Positions 46,079 through 57,640 of a DNA stretch of 64,000 bases are shown one piece after another. The stretch's first letter is position 1; each line of letters begins with the position of its first letter. Source of the stretch: Pleurodeles waltl (taxonomy: Eukaryota; Chordata; Amphibia; Caudata; Salamandridae); assembly GCF_031143425.1 (NCBI RefSeq), contig NC_090451.1:350928339-350992338 (forward strand). Reading direction: 5' to 3'. The translations under genes were made by a program, and so were the position numbers. The notes under the pieces are model-generated. The model was given only the letters and a program-made list of their open reading frames with translations, did not search any database and had not been told where the DNA came from.

Positions 46079-46758
46079 TTGCCTGGGCTCAAGTGCTGTA
46101 AAGGCCTCTGGCAAGGGAGATGCTGCGGGTTGGAGTCCCTCCCCACCCCTAGGCTATGCTGTGTTCCATGCCGCGGGTCAGGCACGTTCTTTTGTAGCAC
46201 CTCTGGGTGCTCAGGAGCGGTCAAGGCCTCTGCCACGGGAGATACTGGGGGTTGGAGTCCCTTTCAACCCCTACATTGTGTTGTGTCCCATGCCATGGGT
46301 CAGGCGCATTCTTTTGTAGCGTCTCCAGGTGCTCAGGTGTGGTCAGGGCCTTCGCTGCAGGAGATGTTGGGAGTGGGTATCCCTCTCCACCCCTACGTTG
46401 TGCTGTGTTCCGCGCTTCTGGTCAGGTGCATTCTTTTGTAGAGCCTCGGGGCACTCAGGTGCGGTCAGGGCCTCCGCTGGGGAAGATGCTGAGGGTTGGA
46501 GTCCTTCTCCAACCCTACATTTTGCTGTGCCCCGCATCGCAGGTCAGGCACATTCTTTTGTAGTGCCTCCGGGCACTCCAGTGCAGTCAAGGCCTTCGCC
46601 GCGGGACATGCTGGTAGTTGGAGTCCCTCTCCAATCCTACATTGTGATGTGTCCCTCTCTGTGGGTCAGGCGCATTCTTTTGTAGCACCTCTGGGCGCTC
46701 AGGTGCGGTCAAGCCCTCCACCGTGGGAGAGGCTGGGGCTTGGAGCCCCTCTCCATCC
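46079..46758. repeat. 122-bp tandem repeats, block 1 (~5.5 units)
   Basis: The word TTCTTTTGTAG recurs at 46187, 46309, 46431, 46553 and 46675, an exact 122-base spacing. Units carry GGTCAGGCGCATTCTTTTGTAG, CTCAGGTGCGGTCAAGGCC and GGGTTGGAGTCCCTCTCC with point differences but almost no length changes. Because 122 is not a multiple of three, the repeat is not a coding tandem. Confidence 0.95.
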
Positions 46759-47061
46759 CTACGCTGCACACTCCAGCTCCTATAATTGGCTTTCTTCTTG
46801 GAGCTCAGTGGCCTCTTCACTTCCACAAAATCACACCTTTGGTTGTGTTCATTTTTCTTCCTTGCCACTGAACAGGCATTTTGCTTCTTCTGTCCAATGT
46901 TTCAGACATCACCTATGAATTTTTCTGGGACACTCCTCCCCAAAGACGACGAATGCTGTCACCTCTGGCAGGGATCCAGGGAATCCTTTCCTCTCAGGTG
47001 ATCTCTGGCAGGGATCTAGGCCACATGTCATACCCTCTGCAGATCCCGAAAGCAGAGAGAA
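46759..47061. repeat. Spacer of the 122-bp array, copy 1
   Basis: This non-tandem ~300-base piece begins CAGCTCCTATAATTGG and ends GCAGATCCCGAAAGCAGAGAG. It recurs after block 2 (47344-47640), so block plus spacer is a duplicated higher-order unit. Within it GATCTCTGGCAGGGATC-type words repeat. Confidence 0.85.
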
Positions 47062-47343
47062 GATGCTGGGGGTTGGAGTCTCTCCTCACCCCTACATTGT
47101 GCTATGTCCCATGCCACGGGTCAGGTGAATTCTTTTGTAGGGCCTCAGGGAACTCAGGTGCGGTTAAGGCCTCCACCGCGGGAGACTCTGGGGGTTGAGG
47201 TCCCTCTCCACCCCTATGTTGTGCTGTGTCCCATGCCGCGGGTCAGGCACATTCTTTTGTAGCACCTCTGGGTGCTCAGGTGCAGTCAAGCCCTCTGCCG
47301 CAGAAGAGGCTGGGGGTTGGAGTCCCTACCCACTCCTATGTTG
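47062..47343. repeat. 122-bp tandem repeats, block 2 (~2.3 units)
   Basis: Same unit as block 1, with TTCTTTTGTAG at about 47130 and 47252, again 122 bases apart. Confidence 0.93.
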
Positions 47344-47640
47344 CGCACCCCAGCTCCTATAAATGTTTTCCTCCTAGGAGCTCAGTGGCTTCTTCACTTC
47401 CACGAAATCACACCTTTGGTTGTATTCATTTTTATACCATGCCACTGAACGGGCATTTTGCTTCTTCTCTCCATGTTTCAGTCATCTCTATGAATTCTTC
47501 CAGGACATCCCAAAGAGGATGAATGCTGTCACCTCTGGCAGGGATCCAGGGAATCATTTGCATTCATGTGATCTCTGGTAGGGATCTAGGCCACTTGTCA
47601 GACCCTCTGCAGATCCCAAGAGCAGAGAGACGCTGCAGAA
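47344..47640. repeat. Spacer of the 122-bp array, copy 2
   Basis: Homologous to 46759-47061. At its start CAGCTCCTATAAATG contains a TATA-like TATAAAT, which reads TATAATT in copy 1. Confidence 0.85.
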
Positions 47641-48157
47641 GAGCTTTGGAAAACAGCGAGCAAGTGACCCACGTCTAGGCATACCCTTGTTATTTTGTTT
47701 GCCACATCACCCTAGTGGTGAGCAAAATAATGATAGATTAAACCCAGTTCTGTGACTGGGGGTGAGTGTTTGAAAAGTTTCAACACCCCTCCATCATTTT
47801 ATTTTATGATGTTCCTATGTGCTCCCTAAGTTATAGGGGATACCCAGACAAGGGTTCCGTGCTCGCTACACCACTGGATTCAAGCTAGCCTGTCTGATGA
47901 GAGGTGATACCCTGAAACCGGTCCCAGGATGCTTGTTTCCGGTCCAAGGAGGACCTGGCTTGACAGTTCGGGCTGGACTGTTCCCATGGGGTGCAGGGTC
48001 AAAAGTAATTTGCGTATGGCTGGGTCCAAACTCGGGTGATGTGTCGAGCAAAATAACAATGGATTAAAACCCAATTCTGTGACTGGGGATGAGTGTTTGA
48101 AAAGTTTCAACACCCCGTCCATTATTTTATTTTGTGATGCTGCTAGGTTAAACAGGT
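47641..48157. repeat. Stretch with a ~97-bp direct repeat
   Basis: GAGCAAAATAATGATAGATT...TTTTATTTTATGATG (about 47718-47815) recurs as GAGCAAAATAACAATGGATT...TTTTATTTTGTGATG at about 48045-48140. Both contain GAGTGTTTGAAAAGTTTCAAC. The 230 bases between them carry no recognised gene. The provirus integrated just after the second copy. Confidence 0.75.
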
Positions 48158-48162
48158 GTCAT

Positions 48163-51098
48163 TGTAGGAGGCTGGCCTGGCTTATAGCGGGTACCAGATG
48201 GTACTTACACCTTGTGCCAGGTCCAGTTATCCCTTATTAGTAGATTAGTAGTGTTCTAGCAACTTAGGCTGATAGAGCTAGCTATAGCAGAGCAGCTTAG
48301 GCTGAACAAGGAGACCTGCAAAGCTCCTACTATACCACTTATATCATTTAGCACTATATCACAAGAAAAACAATACTCAAAGAGTTACTAAAAATAAAGG
48401 TACTTTATTTTAGTGACAATATGCCAAAAGTATCTCAGAGGATATACTCCCTTAGGAGGTAAGTAAAATACACAAAATATACACACAAACCAAAATCAGG
48501 TAAGTAAACAGTTAGAAAAGTAGTGCTAACACTGTAGAACACATTAGAATGCAATAGGAGACAATAGCCCTAGGGGCAACACAAACCATATACTCCAAAA
48601 GTGGAATGTGAACCACGAATGGTCCCCAGGCCTAGTGTAGTGTGTAGAAGGTCGCTGGGAGTGTAAGAAAACACTAAGTGTGTCCAAGATACCCCACTCC
48701 AAGACCCTAAAAAATAGGAGTAAAGTTACCTTACTACCCCAGAAAGAGAGTAAAGTCGAGATAGGGGATTCTGCAAAGGCAACAACTGACTGCAAAGCAC
48801 TGAAGATGGATTCCTGGACCTAGGGACCTGTAAAGGAAGGGAACCAAGTCCAAGAGTCACGCAAGTGTCCGGGGGGGGGCAGGAGCCCACTAAACCCCAG
48901 ATGAAGGTACAAAAGGGCTGCCTCTGGGTGGATGAAGCCAAAGATTCAGCAACAACGGAAGGTGCCAGGAACTTTTCCTTTGGTCAAAAAGATGTCCCAT
49001 GGCGTGCTGGAGGAGGCAGAGTTGTTTCCACGCAGAAAGACCGCAAACAAGCCTTGCTAGCTGCAAGAGTTGTGGTTGAAGATAATCGGTGCGGCCCGGG
49101 CCCTGAAGGACCAGGAGGTCGCCCCTTGGAGGAGGAGACAGAGGGGGTGCTCAGCAATGGAGAGAGCCCAGCAGAAGCAGGCAGCACCTGCAGAAGCACT
49201 TGAACAAGTGTTCAAGAAATCCGAGCACAGCGGTTGTCTCAACACAACAAAAGAGGGTCCCACAAAGTCGGTGGTCAACTCAGCAAGTTGAGCAATGCAG
49301 GACGGAGGGCTGGGGACCTGGGCTGTGCTGTGCACAAAGGAATCCTTGCAAAAGTTCACAGAAGCCCTAGCAGCTGCAGATCATGCATTACACAAGATTA
49401 CTGTCTGGCGTGGGGAGGCAAGGACTTACCTCCACCAAATTTGGACAGATGGACCACTGGACTGTCGGGGTCACTTGGATCCAGCTCCTGTGTTCCAGGG
49501 ACCATGCTCGTCAAGATGAGAGGGGACCCAGAGGACCGTGATGCAGAGGTTTGGTGCGTGCGTTAGAAGGGGGAAGATTCCGTCGACCCACGGGAGATTT
49601 CTTCTTGGCTTCCAGTGCAGGGTGAAGGCAGACAGCCCTCAGAGCATGCACCACCAGGAAACAGTTGAGAAAGCTGTCAGGATTAGGCGCTACAATGTTG
49701 CTGATAGTCGTTTTGCTACTTAGTTGCAGTTTTGCAGGCGTCCTGGATCAGTCAGCGGTCGATCCTTGGCAGAAGTCAAAGAGAGAGATGCAGAAGAGCT
49801 CTGGTGAGCTCTTGCATTCATTATCTGAAGAGAAACCCAGAGGAGAGACCCTAAATAGCCCTCAGAGGAGGATTGGCTACCTAACCAGGTAAGAGCCTAT
49901 CAAGAGGGGTCTCTGACATCACCTGCTGGCACTGGCCACTCAGAGGTCTCCATTGTGCCCTCACACCTCTGCATTCAAGATGGCAGAGGTCTGGGACACA
50001 CCGGAGGAGCTCTGGGCACCATCCCTGGGGTGGTGATGGACAGGGGAGTGGTTACTCCCCTTTCCTTTGTCCAGTTTCGCACCAGAGCACCTGAACTGGT
50101 GTAGACTGGCTTATGCAAGGAGGGCCCCATCTGTGCGCTTCAAAGCATTTCCAGAGGCTGGGGGGGCTACTCCTCCCCAACCCTTAACACCTATTTCCAA
50201 TGGGAGAGGGTGTAATACCCCCTGTCAGAGGAAATCCTTTGTTCTGCCTTCCTGGAACTGGGCTTCTCAGACCCCAGGAGGGCAGAAACCTGTCTGAGGG
50301 TTGGCAGCAGCTGTAGCTGCAGAGAAAACCCCAGAGAGCTAGTTTGGCAGTACCCGGGGTCCATGCTGGAACCCCAGGGATGCATGGGATTGGCACTCCA
50401 ATACCAGATTTGACTTGGGGGGACAATTCCATGATCTGAGACATGTTACATGTTACATGGCCATGTTCAGAGATACCATTTTGAAGCTACATATAGGTAT
50501 TGACCTATCTGTAGTTCACGCATATAATGGTGTCCCGGCACTCACAAAGTCCGGGGAAATTGCCCTGAACAATGTAGGGGCACCTTGGCTAGTGCCAGGG
50601 TGCCCTCACACTTAGTAACTTTGCACCTAACCTTCACCAAGTGAGGGTTAGACATATAGGTGACTTATAAGTTACTTAAGTGCAGTGTAAAATGGCTGTG
50701 AAATAATGTGGACATTATTTCACTCAGGCTGCAGTCCTGTGTAATGGCAAAAGAAATGCTGCAGCCCATAGGGATCTCCTGGAACCCCAATACCCTGGGT
50801 ACCTAGGTACCATATACTAGGGAATTATAAGGGTGTTCCAGTGTGCCAATTAGAATTGGTGAAAATGGTCACTAGCCTGCAGTGACAATTTTAAAAGCAG
50901 AGAGAGCATAAACACTGAGGTTCTGGTTAGCAGAGCCTAAGTGATACAGTTAGGCACCACACAGGGAACACATATAGGCCAGAAACTATGAGCACTGGGG
51001 TCCTGGCTAGCAGGATCCCAGTGACACAGGCAAAAACAAACTGACACACAAGTAAAAATGGGGGTAACATGCCAGGCAAGATGGTACTTTCCTACGCA
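48163..51098 (-). repeat. 3' LTR of the Gmr1-like provirus (~2.93 kb)
   Basis: Extends from TGTAGGAGGC to GTACTTTCCTACGCA; the right LTR ends CCTACA, so the final bases differ and the border is good to about two bases. On the coding strand AATAAA (plus 48404-48409) lies about 245 bases from the LTR end and can serve as poly(A) signal. It is somewhat longer than the right LTR, with an extra stretch near 50085-50145. No gene. Confidence 0.9.
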
Positions 51099-51128
51099 AC
51101 CCCTCACCGCAAACGAGGGACAATAAGA

Positions 51129-52582
51129 CTAACCTTGCCCAGATGAGTCTTCATTGTCTAAGTGGAAATATCTGGAGAGTCCATCTGCATTGGAGTGGGT
51201 ACACCCAGGTCTATGTTCCACTGTATAGTCCATTCCCAGTAGGGAGATGGACCACCTCAACAATTTAGGGTTTTCACCTTTCATTTGTTTTAGCCAAAGT
51301 AGAGGTTTGGTCTGTCTGAACAATAAAGTGAGTACCAAACAGGTATGGTCTCAACTTTTTCAGTGCCCAGACCACAGCAAAGGCCTCCCTCTCTATGGCA
51401 GACCAAGGCTTTTCTCTAGGGGTCAATCTCCTGCTGATGAAAGCAACAGGTTGATCCTGGCCCTCAGTATTAAGCTGTGATAGCACTGCCCCAACCCCCA
51501 ATTCAGAAGCATCAGTCTGGACTATGAACTTTTTGGAGTAGCAAGGCTTTTTAGGACAGGTGCAGAGCACATGGCCTGTTTGAGTCCATCTTAGGCATCT
51601 TCTTACTAGTGACGTCATTAAGGGGAGCTGCTATGGAGCCATAATTCTTAATGAAGCTCCTATAGTACCCTTTGAGGCCTAAAAAGGCTCTCACCTGGGT
51701 TTGAGTTGAAGGGGGAGCCCATTCCATAATGGTCTGGATCTTCCCCTGCAGTGGTGCAATCTGTTCCCCACCTACAAGGTGGCCCAGATAAACCACTTTC
51801 CCCTGCCATATCTGGCACTTTGAAGCCTTGATAGTGAGGCCTGCCTTTTGCAGGGCCTCTACAACTTTCCACAGGTGGACCAGGTGATCATCCCAGACAG
51901 CTATATCATTTAGATATGCTGCACTAAAAGCGTCCGACCCTTGCAGGACTGTGTTCACCAACCTTTGAAAAGTGGCAGGTGCATTTTTCAGACCAAAGGG
52001 CATCACAGTGAATTGATAGTGCCCTCCAATGGTTGAAAATGCAGTTTTAGGTTTTGCATCTTCTGATAATTTAATCTGCCAATACCCTGCAGTTAAATCA
52101 AAAGTGCTTAGATACTTGGCAGAAGCCAGTATATCTATCAGCTCATCTGCTCTGGGTATAGGGTGAGCATCTGTCTTGGCTACTTGGTTGAGCCCTCTAT
52201 AGTCAACACAAAACCTAATCTCTCTTTTACCATTCTTACGGTGAGGTTTTGGGAAAAGCACCACTGGGCTAACTCATGGGCTTTCTGAAGGCTCAATCAC
52301 TCCTAAGTCTAACATTTTCTGCACCGCTTGTTTAATGCAGTCCCTGACATGGTCAGGCTGCCTATAAATCTTACTTTTGACAGGTAAACTGTCTCCAGTA
52401 TTGATTGTATGCTCACACCAAGTAGTGGTACCTGGTATCAATGAGAAGAGTTCAGAAAACTGACTTAAGAGATTTGCACAGTTGTCCTTCTGCTCAGCAG
52501 TAAGGCAATCTGCAAGTACTACTCCCTCCACTAAGCCATCTGCTTCAGTGGTGGAGAAGAGATCAGGGAGGGGGTCACTCAC
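51129..52582 (-). pseudogene. Reverse transcriptase and RNase H of the Gmr1-like element
   Basis: On the minus strand an N-terminal piece (52582-52274: LPVKSKIYRQPDHVRDCIKQ, MLDLGVIEPSESP) leads to the RT core (52264-51551). Visible there are FCVDYRGLNQ, LSTFDLTAGYWQIKL with a catalytic Asp, and FTVMPFGLKNAPATFQRLV. The catalytic block reads YLNDIAVW, where Asp-Asp is expected. RNase H follows with FIVQTDASELGVGAVLSQ, SAIEREAFAVVWALKKLRPYLFG and a closing EHRPGCTHSNADGLSRY. There are frameshifts at about 52270, 51600 and 51310, and the changed catalytic Asp alone would inactivate the enzyme. The 3' LTR follows about 30 bases after the stop. No integrase lies downstream, which fixes the unusual order. 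Confidence 0.92.
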
Positions 52583-53231
52583 TTCTTCCTGTCACTCAGT
52601 TGCCATGAGCAGGGTGAGATCAGCCCTGTAATAGTAGGGTTGACATAGAGCACCCTAAGGGGACTCCTGGCAGTGCCCACGTCTACCAAGTAGGTAACCT
52701 CACCCTTTTTCTCAATAATGAGATGGGGTCCACTCCATTTTTCCTGGAGTGCTCTTGGGGCCACAGGCTCCAATAACCACACCTTCTGTCCTGGGTGGTA
52801 TTGGGTCAGGACAGCCTTCTGGTCATGCCAGTGCTTTTGCAGCTCCTGGCTGGCCTGAAGGTTTTTACTGGTCTTTTTCATGTACTCAGCCATTCTTGAT
52901 CTTAGGCCAAGTACATAGTCCACAGTGTCCTGTTTAGGAGCTTTTAAAGGTTGTTCCCAACCCTCCTTAACAAGTGCAAGGGGACCTCTCACAGGGTGCC
53001 CAAAGAGGAGTTCAAAGGGGATAAAGCCCACTCCTTTTTGGGGTACTTCCCTGTAAGCAAAAAGGAGGCAAAGTAGGTCACACAAGAGCGACAAAACTCT
53101 TTGGCGTCCTCTGACATATGAGGCCAGTGAAACAGGGGAACAAGCCTGTTCCAAGTTTAACTCCGGCTCAAATGCCCAGCCAAAGGAATGTCATGTGCCA
53201 AGGTAAGAAGAAACTCCCTATACTGCAAAGG
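52579..53231 (-). pseudogene. Integrase remnant (zinc-binding part and C-terminus, core lost)
   Basis: Next to the nested insertion the minus strand reads LAHDIPLAGHL and, after a stop, WNRLVPLFHWPHMSE-like sequence (about 53215-53090), a piece of the N-terminal His/Cys zinc-binding region. It then jumps within a few codons to LLFAYREVPQKGVGFIPFELLFGHPVRGPL (about 53070-52970), the region after the catalytic Glu, and continues through the C-terminal domain (HPGQKVWLLEPVAPRALQEKWSGPHLI). The D,D-35-E core is therefore deleted. The frame runs up to the reverse transcriptase piece, which overlaps its last codon, confirming integrase upstream of RT. Confidence 0.88.
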
Positions 53232-54732
53232 TGTCAGGATCAAGGCTGCGCACGGTCCAGGTTCCACTCAAAGGTCCGCTGCGTGGATTTGCGGCGCGTT
53301 ATGTGCACCACTGGTCATCCTCGCGTGTTCCAAGAATGGCCAGCAGCGTCGCCTGCCCTGTGGTAAAACCCCCATAGCTGCAAGTTCAGGCCATTGGTGG
53401 TCAAGATGCACTTATCAGTGTTATCCTATGAAAGGACTACATTTCCCATGTTTTTAGAGGCAGTGGCCATCTTGGGGTGTGGCAGGCCTATAAATCCCAG
53501 CCACACCCAAGCACGTTGCTCACTATTTTAAAGACTTCGATGCAGTCAGACCTCAAGGGACCTTCCTCTGGAGCAAAGCAGAATTTCTTCAAAGGCAGCT
53601 TGGCAGAAACTCGAAGGTTCCAGTTATTCCCTTTGGGAATTCGGACACGAGTAGGTCGTACTCGTGGGCGGTAAGGTTGTAAAGAGCCCAAGTCAGAAGG
53701 GAGTTGTTTCTCCCTAACTTTCACCAATCCCTTAGACTAACGAGCATGGCTTTAGGCCGCTTTCCCTATACAGCAAACACGTCCAGTAAAACGCTTCAGT
53801 TCACGGCAGCAAAACGCGCTCAGTAAAGCGCTTCAGTTCATGGCGGCAAAACGCGCTGAGTAAAGCGATTCAGTTCATGGCGGCAAACGCGCTCAGTAAG
53901 GCGCTTCAGTCAACGGCAGCAAACACATTCAGTAAAGCGCTTCAGTCCACTGCAGCAAACGCGCTGAGTAAAGCACTTCAGTCCACGGCAGCAAACGCGC
54001 TCAACAAAGCACTTCAGTCCACGGCAGCAAATGCGCTCAGTAAAGCGCTTCAGTTCACCGCAGCAAAAACGCGCTCAATTAAGCGCTTCAGTTCACGGAA
54101 GCAACGCGCTCCAGTAAAAGCGCTTTTCATGTACAGGAAAACCTTTATTGAACAAGGGTTTCAGAGATAAAGAAATCACAGTTTCATTGTTTAGGATGCA
54201 TGACATGCGAGATACATATTAAGGTGTTTTACATGATTTGAAAAGACCTCTTTAAGTGTTTAATGAGTCATCTAAACAGAGATCTAATGTTTAGAGTTTT
54301 ATCAGTGCATAAGTGGTTCTATGATTGATATTTCAGTGAGTGTCCATGGTCTAAAGCTCTAGTCTTCTTGGGACTCTGAGGTCTCAGTTCATTCTTGTGT
54401 TGTGATTTACAGAAGGAGCTATTGCCCAATCATGAAGAGGTTCAATCTGGTATTATGGAGATGCATGTGCACAAAGGCTCTAATGGTGAATTAGATTGTC
54501 ATCAATGAGTATATGCATGCTTGTTCTAATCTCTTCCTTTTCAGATCTCTCTCCCAGCAGTTCCCTACCCTATTTCCCTTCCCCCCGCTATTAAAGCTTT
54601 CTAAGTCGATGACGCTGGGAGGTGGGCCTTCTTGTTCGGTAGCATGCAGATCTTGAGGAAAAGACACAGTGACAGAATAGTGAGCCCACGATTTTATACT
54701 TTCCTCTTGGTCTGTACGTTGGCGGTGCAAGA
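53232..54732 (+). repeat. 5' LTR and leader of the nested element
   Basis: Begins TGTCAGG after AAAGG. GGCCTATAAATCC (TATAAAT at 53489-53495) is a good promoter TATA box about 260 bases in. The LTR/leader border cannot be set because no second LTR exists for comparison, and no primer-binding site was recognised. Confidence 0.65.
53770..54125 (+). repeat. 36-bp minisatellite in the leader (~10 units)
   Basis: Units of the type GCAAACGCGCTCAGTAAAGC plus GCTTCAGTTCACGGCA repeat every 36 bases, a multiple of three. A frame at 53877-54170 therefore reads a repeating AANALSKALQST peptide. Early units have an extra A (37 bases), which breaks that frame, so coding is unlikely. Confidence 0.92.
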
Positions 54733-55713
54733 ATGGCCACCTTAGACACCCTTATGCAAGCAGTAGCTCAAATGCAAAAAGATCTGACAGACTCAAAAAA
54801 ATTCACAGCTAATTTGGTTAGCAAAGTAACTCAGTTACAGAGTAAGGTGGATGGTTCTGATTCTACTACTCGCCCTATGGTTGCCACACCTACTAATATA
54901 GCTGTGAACGTTCCACCACAGATTCCTTTAGCTGCACCAGAAAGGTTTTCAGGCGACTCTAATGAGGTTCAAATTTTTCTCACTCAGGTAGAGTTACATT
55001 TTACATGTCGTCCCAGTGCTTTTCCGGATGCACAATCTAGAATTGCATTTCTGATATTGTATCTGAGTGGTGATGCAGCTATTGGACTGTGCCTTTAGTT
55101 TGAGTAGACAGTCCTTTGTTGTATAATTGGCGACGTTTTGTGGATGAATTTGAAAACGTATTTGCTAGGCACGCTATAACTATGTCTGCAGACAAAGAGT
55201 TGCTAGAATTGCGCCAAGGAAATAATGATTTGATAACATATTTGTCCCATTTAAACCGACTAGTTGTGGAAACTGCTTGGCCTGAGGAAAAATGGTCAGC
55301 AACATTTCATCAGGGGTTAAAAGACGAACTAAAAGATGTATTGGCATAAGTTGAACCACAACCAGAAACTTGCTCTGATTTGATTAATCTAACTCTACGG
55401 TTAGATCACAGACTCTCTGAAAGAAAATGAGTAAGGAAAAAAATGGGAAAAAAGCAATTGGCGTCTGGAAAGGCCCAGACATTTTCAAGCGTCTTCAGAT
55501 TCACTGATTGAACCTATGGATATCGGAACTGTCCGCCCATCATTGACCAAAGAGGAAATGGACAAACAAGGAAACAATGGTCAGTGTTTATATTGCGGAA
55601 AAAAGGGTCATTTTATAAAGGAATGTCAAAAGAAACTCAAAGGTAAAATGGACCCAACTTTCGGAACAAAGAAAAAGATAGCTATTGCTTTGGAAGACTC
55701 ACAGGAAAACTAA
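54733..55713 (+). pseudogene. gag of the nested element (capsid and zinc knuckle)
   Basis: The first frame (ATG 54733) has a coiled-coil-like start (MQAVAQMQKDLTDSKKF...LVSKVTQLQSKV). It then runs into the capsid opening IPLAAPERFSGDSNEVQIFLTQVELHF and breaks near 55095. Capsid sequence continues in another frame (55116-55349, LYNWRRFVDEFENVFA, LITYLSHLNRLV). A third piece (55516-55713) carries the nucleocapsid zinc knuckle CLYCGKKGHFIKEC (CX2CX4HX4C). Gag would assemble the cytoplasmic particle in which reverse transcription occurs. At least two frame changes and stops make this copy non-functional. Confidence 0.88.
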
Positions 55714-55759
55714 AATGCCCAAGAAAGAATGAAGGGGACCTCTTGGGCAAATTAACAAT

Positions 55760-56656
55760 CCCTTCAGTGTGCTCATGCACAAACCGATATATATCAAATA
55801 TTTTTCAAATTCTAGTGCAAATGACTGTGCAAGGGAAAAGACATAAAGTACAAGTTCTAATTGATTCAGGGGCAACAGGAAATGTTGTGGATCAACAGAC
55901 TGCACTAAACTTACTGATACCCAGTGTCAAAAAAAAAAGATCCCGAAGTTGTTTATGCAGTTGATGGTAGCGAATTGGCCGGAGGCCCAGTTACCAAACA
56001 AACTTCACAAATCCAAATGATTTGTAAAGATAATGAAAACCAGAATCATTGTGAAATCATTCGTTTTGATATAATACAGGCACCCCAGTATAGTTTTATC
56101 CTTGGAATGCCATGGTTAATGTTACATAATTCATGCATAGGCTGGTGCAACCAGGTTTTACGTTTTTCTTCTTCTTCTTGTGCAAAAAAATGTTTTCAAA
56201 AGAAGGGAAACAAAGAAGAAGAGTTTCAACATGCTATTGCTACTGCAGCCAAAAAGAAAGTTGATCTGCCATCCCAATACTCAAAATAATCAGAAGTTTT
56301 CCGTGAGAAGAAAGCAAGTTCCTTACCACCTCACAGACCGTACGATTGTCAGATCGACTTAGTACCTGGCGCTAATATACCAAATTGTAGAATCTATGCT
56401 TTATCTGAGAAAGAAAACCAAGTTCTACGACAATATCTTGATCAATGTCACGATCTCCAGCAGCTTCTCCTCTATTCTTCGTACCCAAAGATAATGGTGA
56501 TTTGGGCCTTGTATTGACTTTAGAGCAATCAATAAGATCCCAGTAAAGAACACATATCCACTGCCTCTTATTCCAGTCTTGTTAGACCAAGTAAAATCCG
56601 CCGTAATCTATACCAAACTTGACTTACGAGGTGCTTATCACTTAGTTCGAATTTGA
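55760..56656 (+). pseudogene. Protease and start of reverse transcriptase of the nested element
   Basis: VQVLIDSGATGNVVDQQTA (about 55850-55905) is a retroviral-type aspartic protease active site (D-S-G). The frame shifts at an A run (about 55930-55940) and continues to 56289 with IIQAPQYSFILGMPWL, the second conserved part of the protease. Between 56290 and 56656 the RT start is visible only in pieces ([15 protein letters not shown] and [17 protein letters not shown] with a catalytic Asp near 56620), interrupted by stops. Confidence 0.8.
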
Positions 56657-57640
56657 GTGGTAGATGAGTGGAAAACAGCTTTCAAAACTCATTATGGCCT
56701 CTTTGAGTATCTAGTGATGCCATTTGGGCTCTGTAATGCTCCAGCAGCTTTTCAATACTGCCTAAATGATGTCCTGAGAGAGTATTTAGACATCTTTGTT
56801 ATCATTTCTATAGACGATATATTGATTTATTCAGACTCAGAGGAAATACATGAAGAACATGTGAAAAAGGTATTAAAAACCCTGCAAAAGCACAATCTAT
56901 TCTGTAAATTAAGTAAATGTGAATTTCATTCCAAAGAAGTTGAATTTCTAGGAGTCATCTTAACACCAAATGACATGCAAATGACTGAAAGAAAGATTCA
57001 AGCAGGATCTGAATGGCCCACACCAAAATCAGTACGTGGTGTTCAATGCTTTTTGGGATTTGCACATTTTTATCAACGTTTCATCCATTATTTCTCCCAA
57101 AAGGTGGCACCAATTACTAAATTGGTCATTTTCAACTGGTCCCAAGAACCTGAGGAAACATTTCAAGAAATTAAAAAGGCTTTTACTATAGCTCCTATCC
57201 TAGCTCACCCCAATGTGGAGGAACCATTCATAGTGGAAGCTGATGCATCCAATGTTGCCCTGGGAGCCATCTTATCTCAATGCCATAGAGAAACAGGACA
57301 GTTGCACCCCATCACTTCTGCATCAAGGAAATTGAATGAAGCGGAACAGAACTACACCATAGCTGAAAAAGAATTATCAGCAATTCGCAATGCTTTTAAG
57401 GAATGGAGACATTATCTGTTAGGAGCAAAACACACCATAACTGTATATTCTGATCATAGAAATTTACAATTTATGAGTTCTGCTAGACTATTGACTCCCA
57501 GACAACTGAGATGGATGCTCTTCTTCACAGAATTTAATTTCATAGTGACCTTTAGACCAGGAGTTGACAATCGAAAGGCAGATGCTTTGTCTAGACAAGA
57601 TTCTTCGATCACTCATACCGAACAAAAACCTATGCCTATT
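56657..57640 (+). pseudogene. Reverse transcriptase and RNase H of the nested element
   Basis: This is the longest open stretch of the window (447 codons to 58000). RT motifs are WKTAFKTHYGLFEYLVMPFG, NAPAAFQYCLNDVL and the catalytic IDDILIYS (near 56810-56835), here intact. They are followed by FLGVILTPNDMQM and the thumb GFAHFYQRFIHYFS. RNase H follows with FIVEADASNVALGAILSQ, YTIAEKELSAIRNAFKEWRHYL, TVYSDHRNLQFM and RPGVDNRKADALSR. The domains are complete and in order, but upstream breaks cut them off from gag and protease. Confidence 0.93.

Noticed and set aside
46079..46918. Several 118-140 codon frames starting 122 bases apart
   Set aside because: They reflect the 122-bp repeat read in successive frames, not genes.
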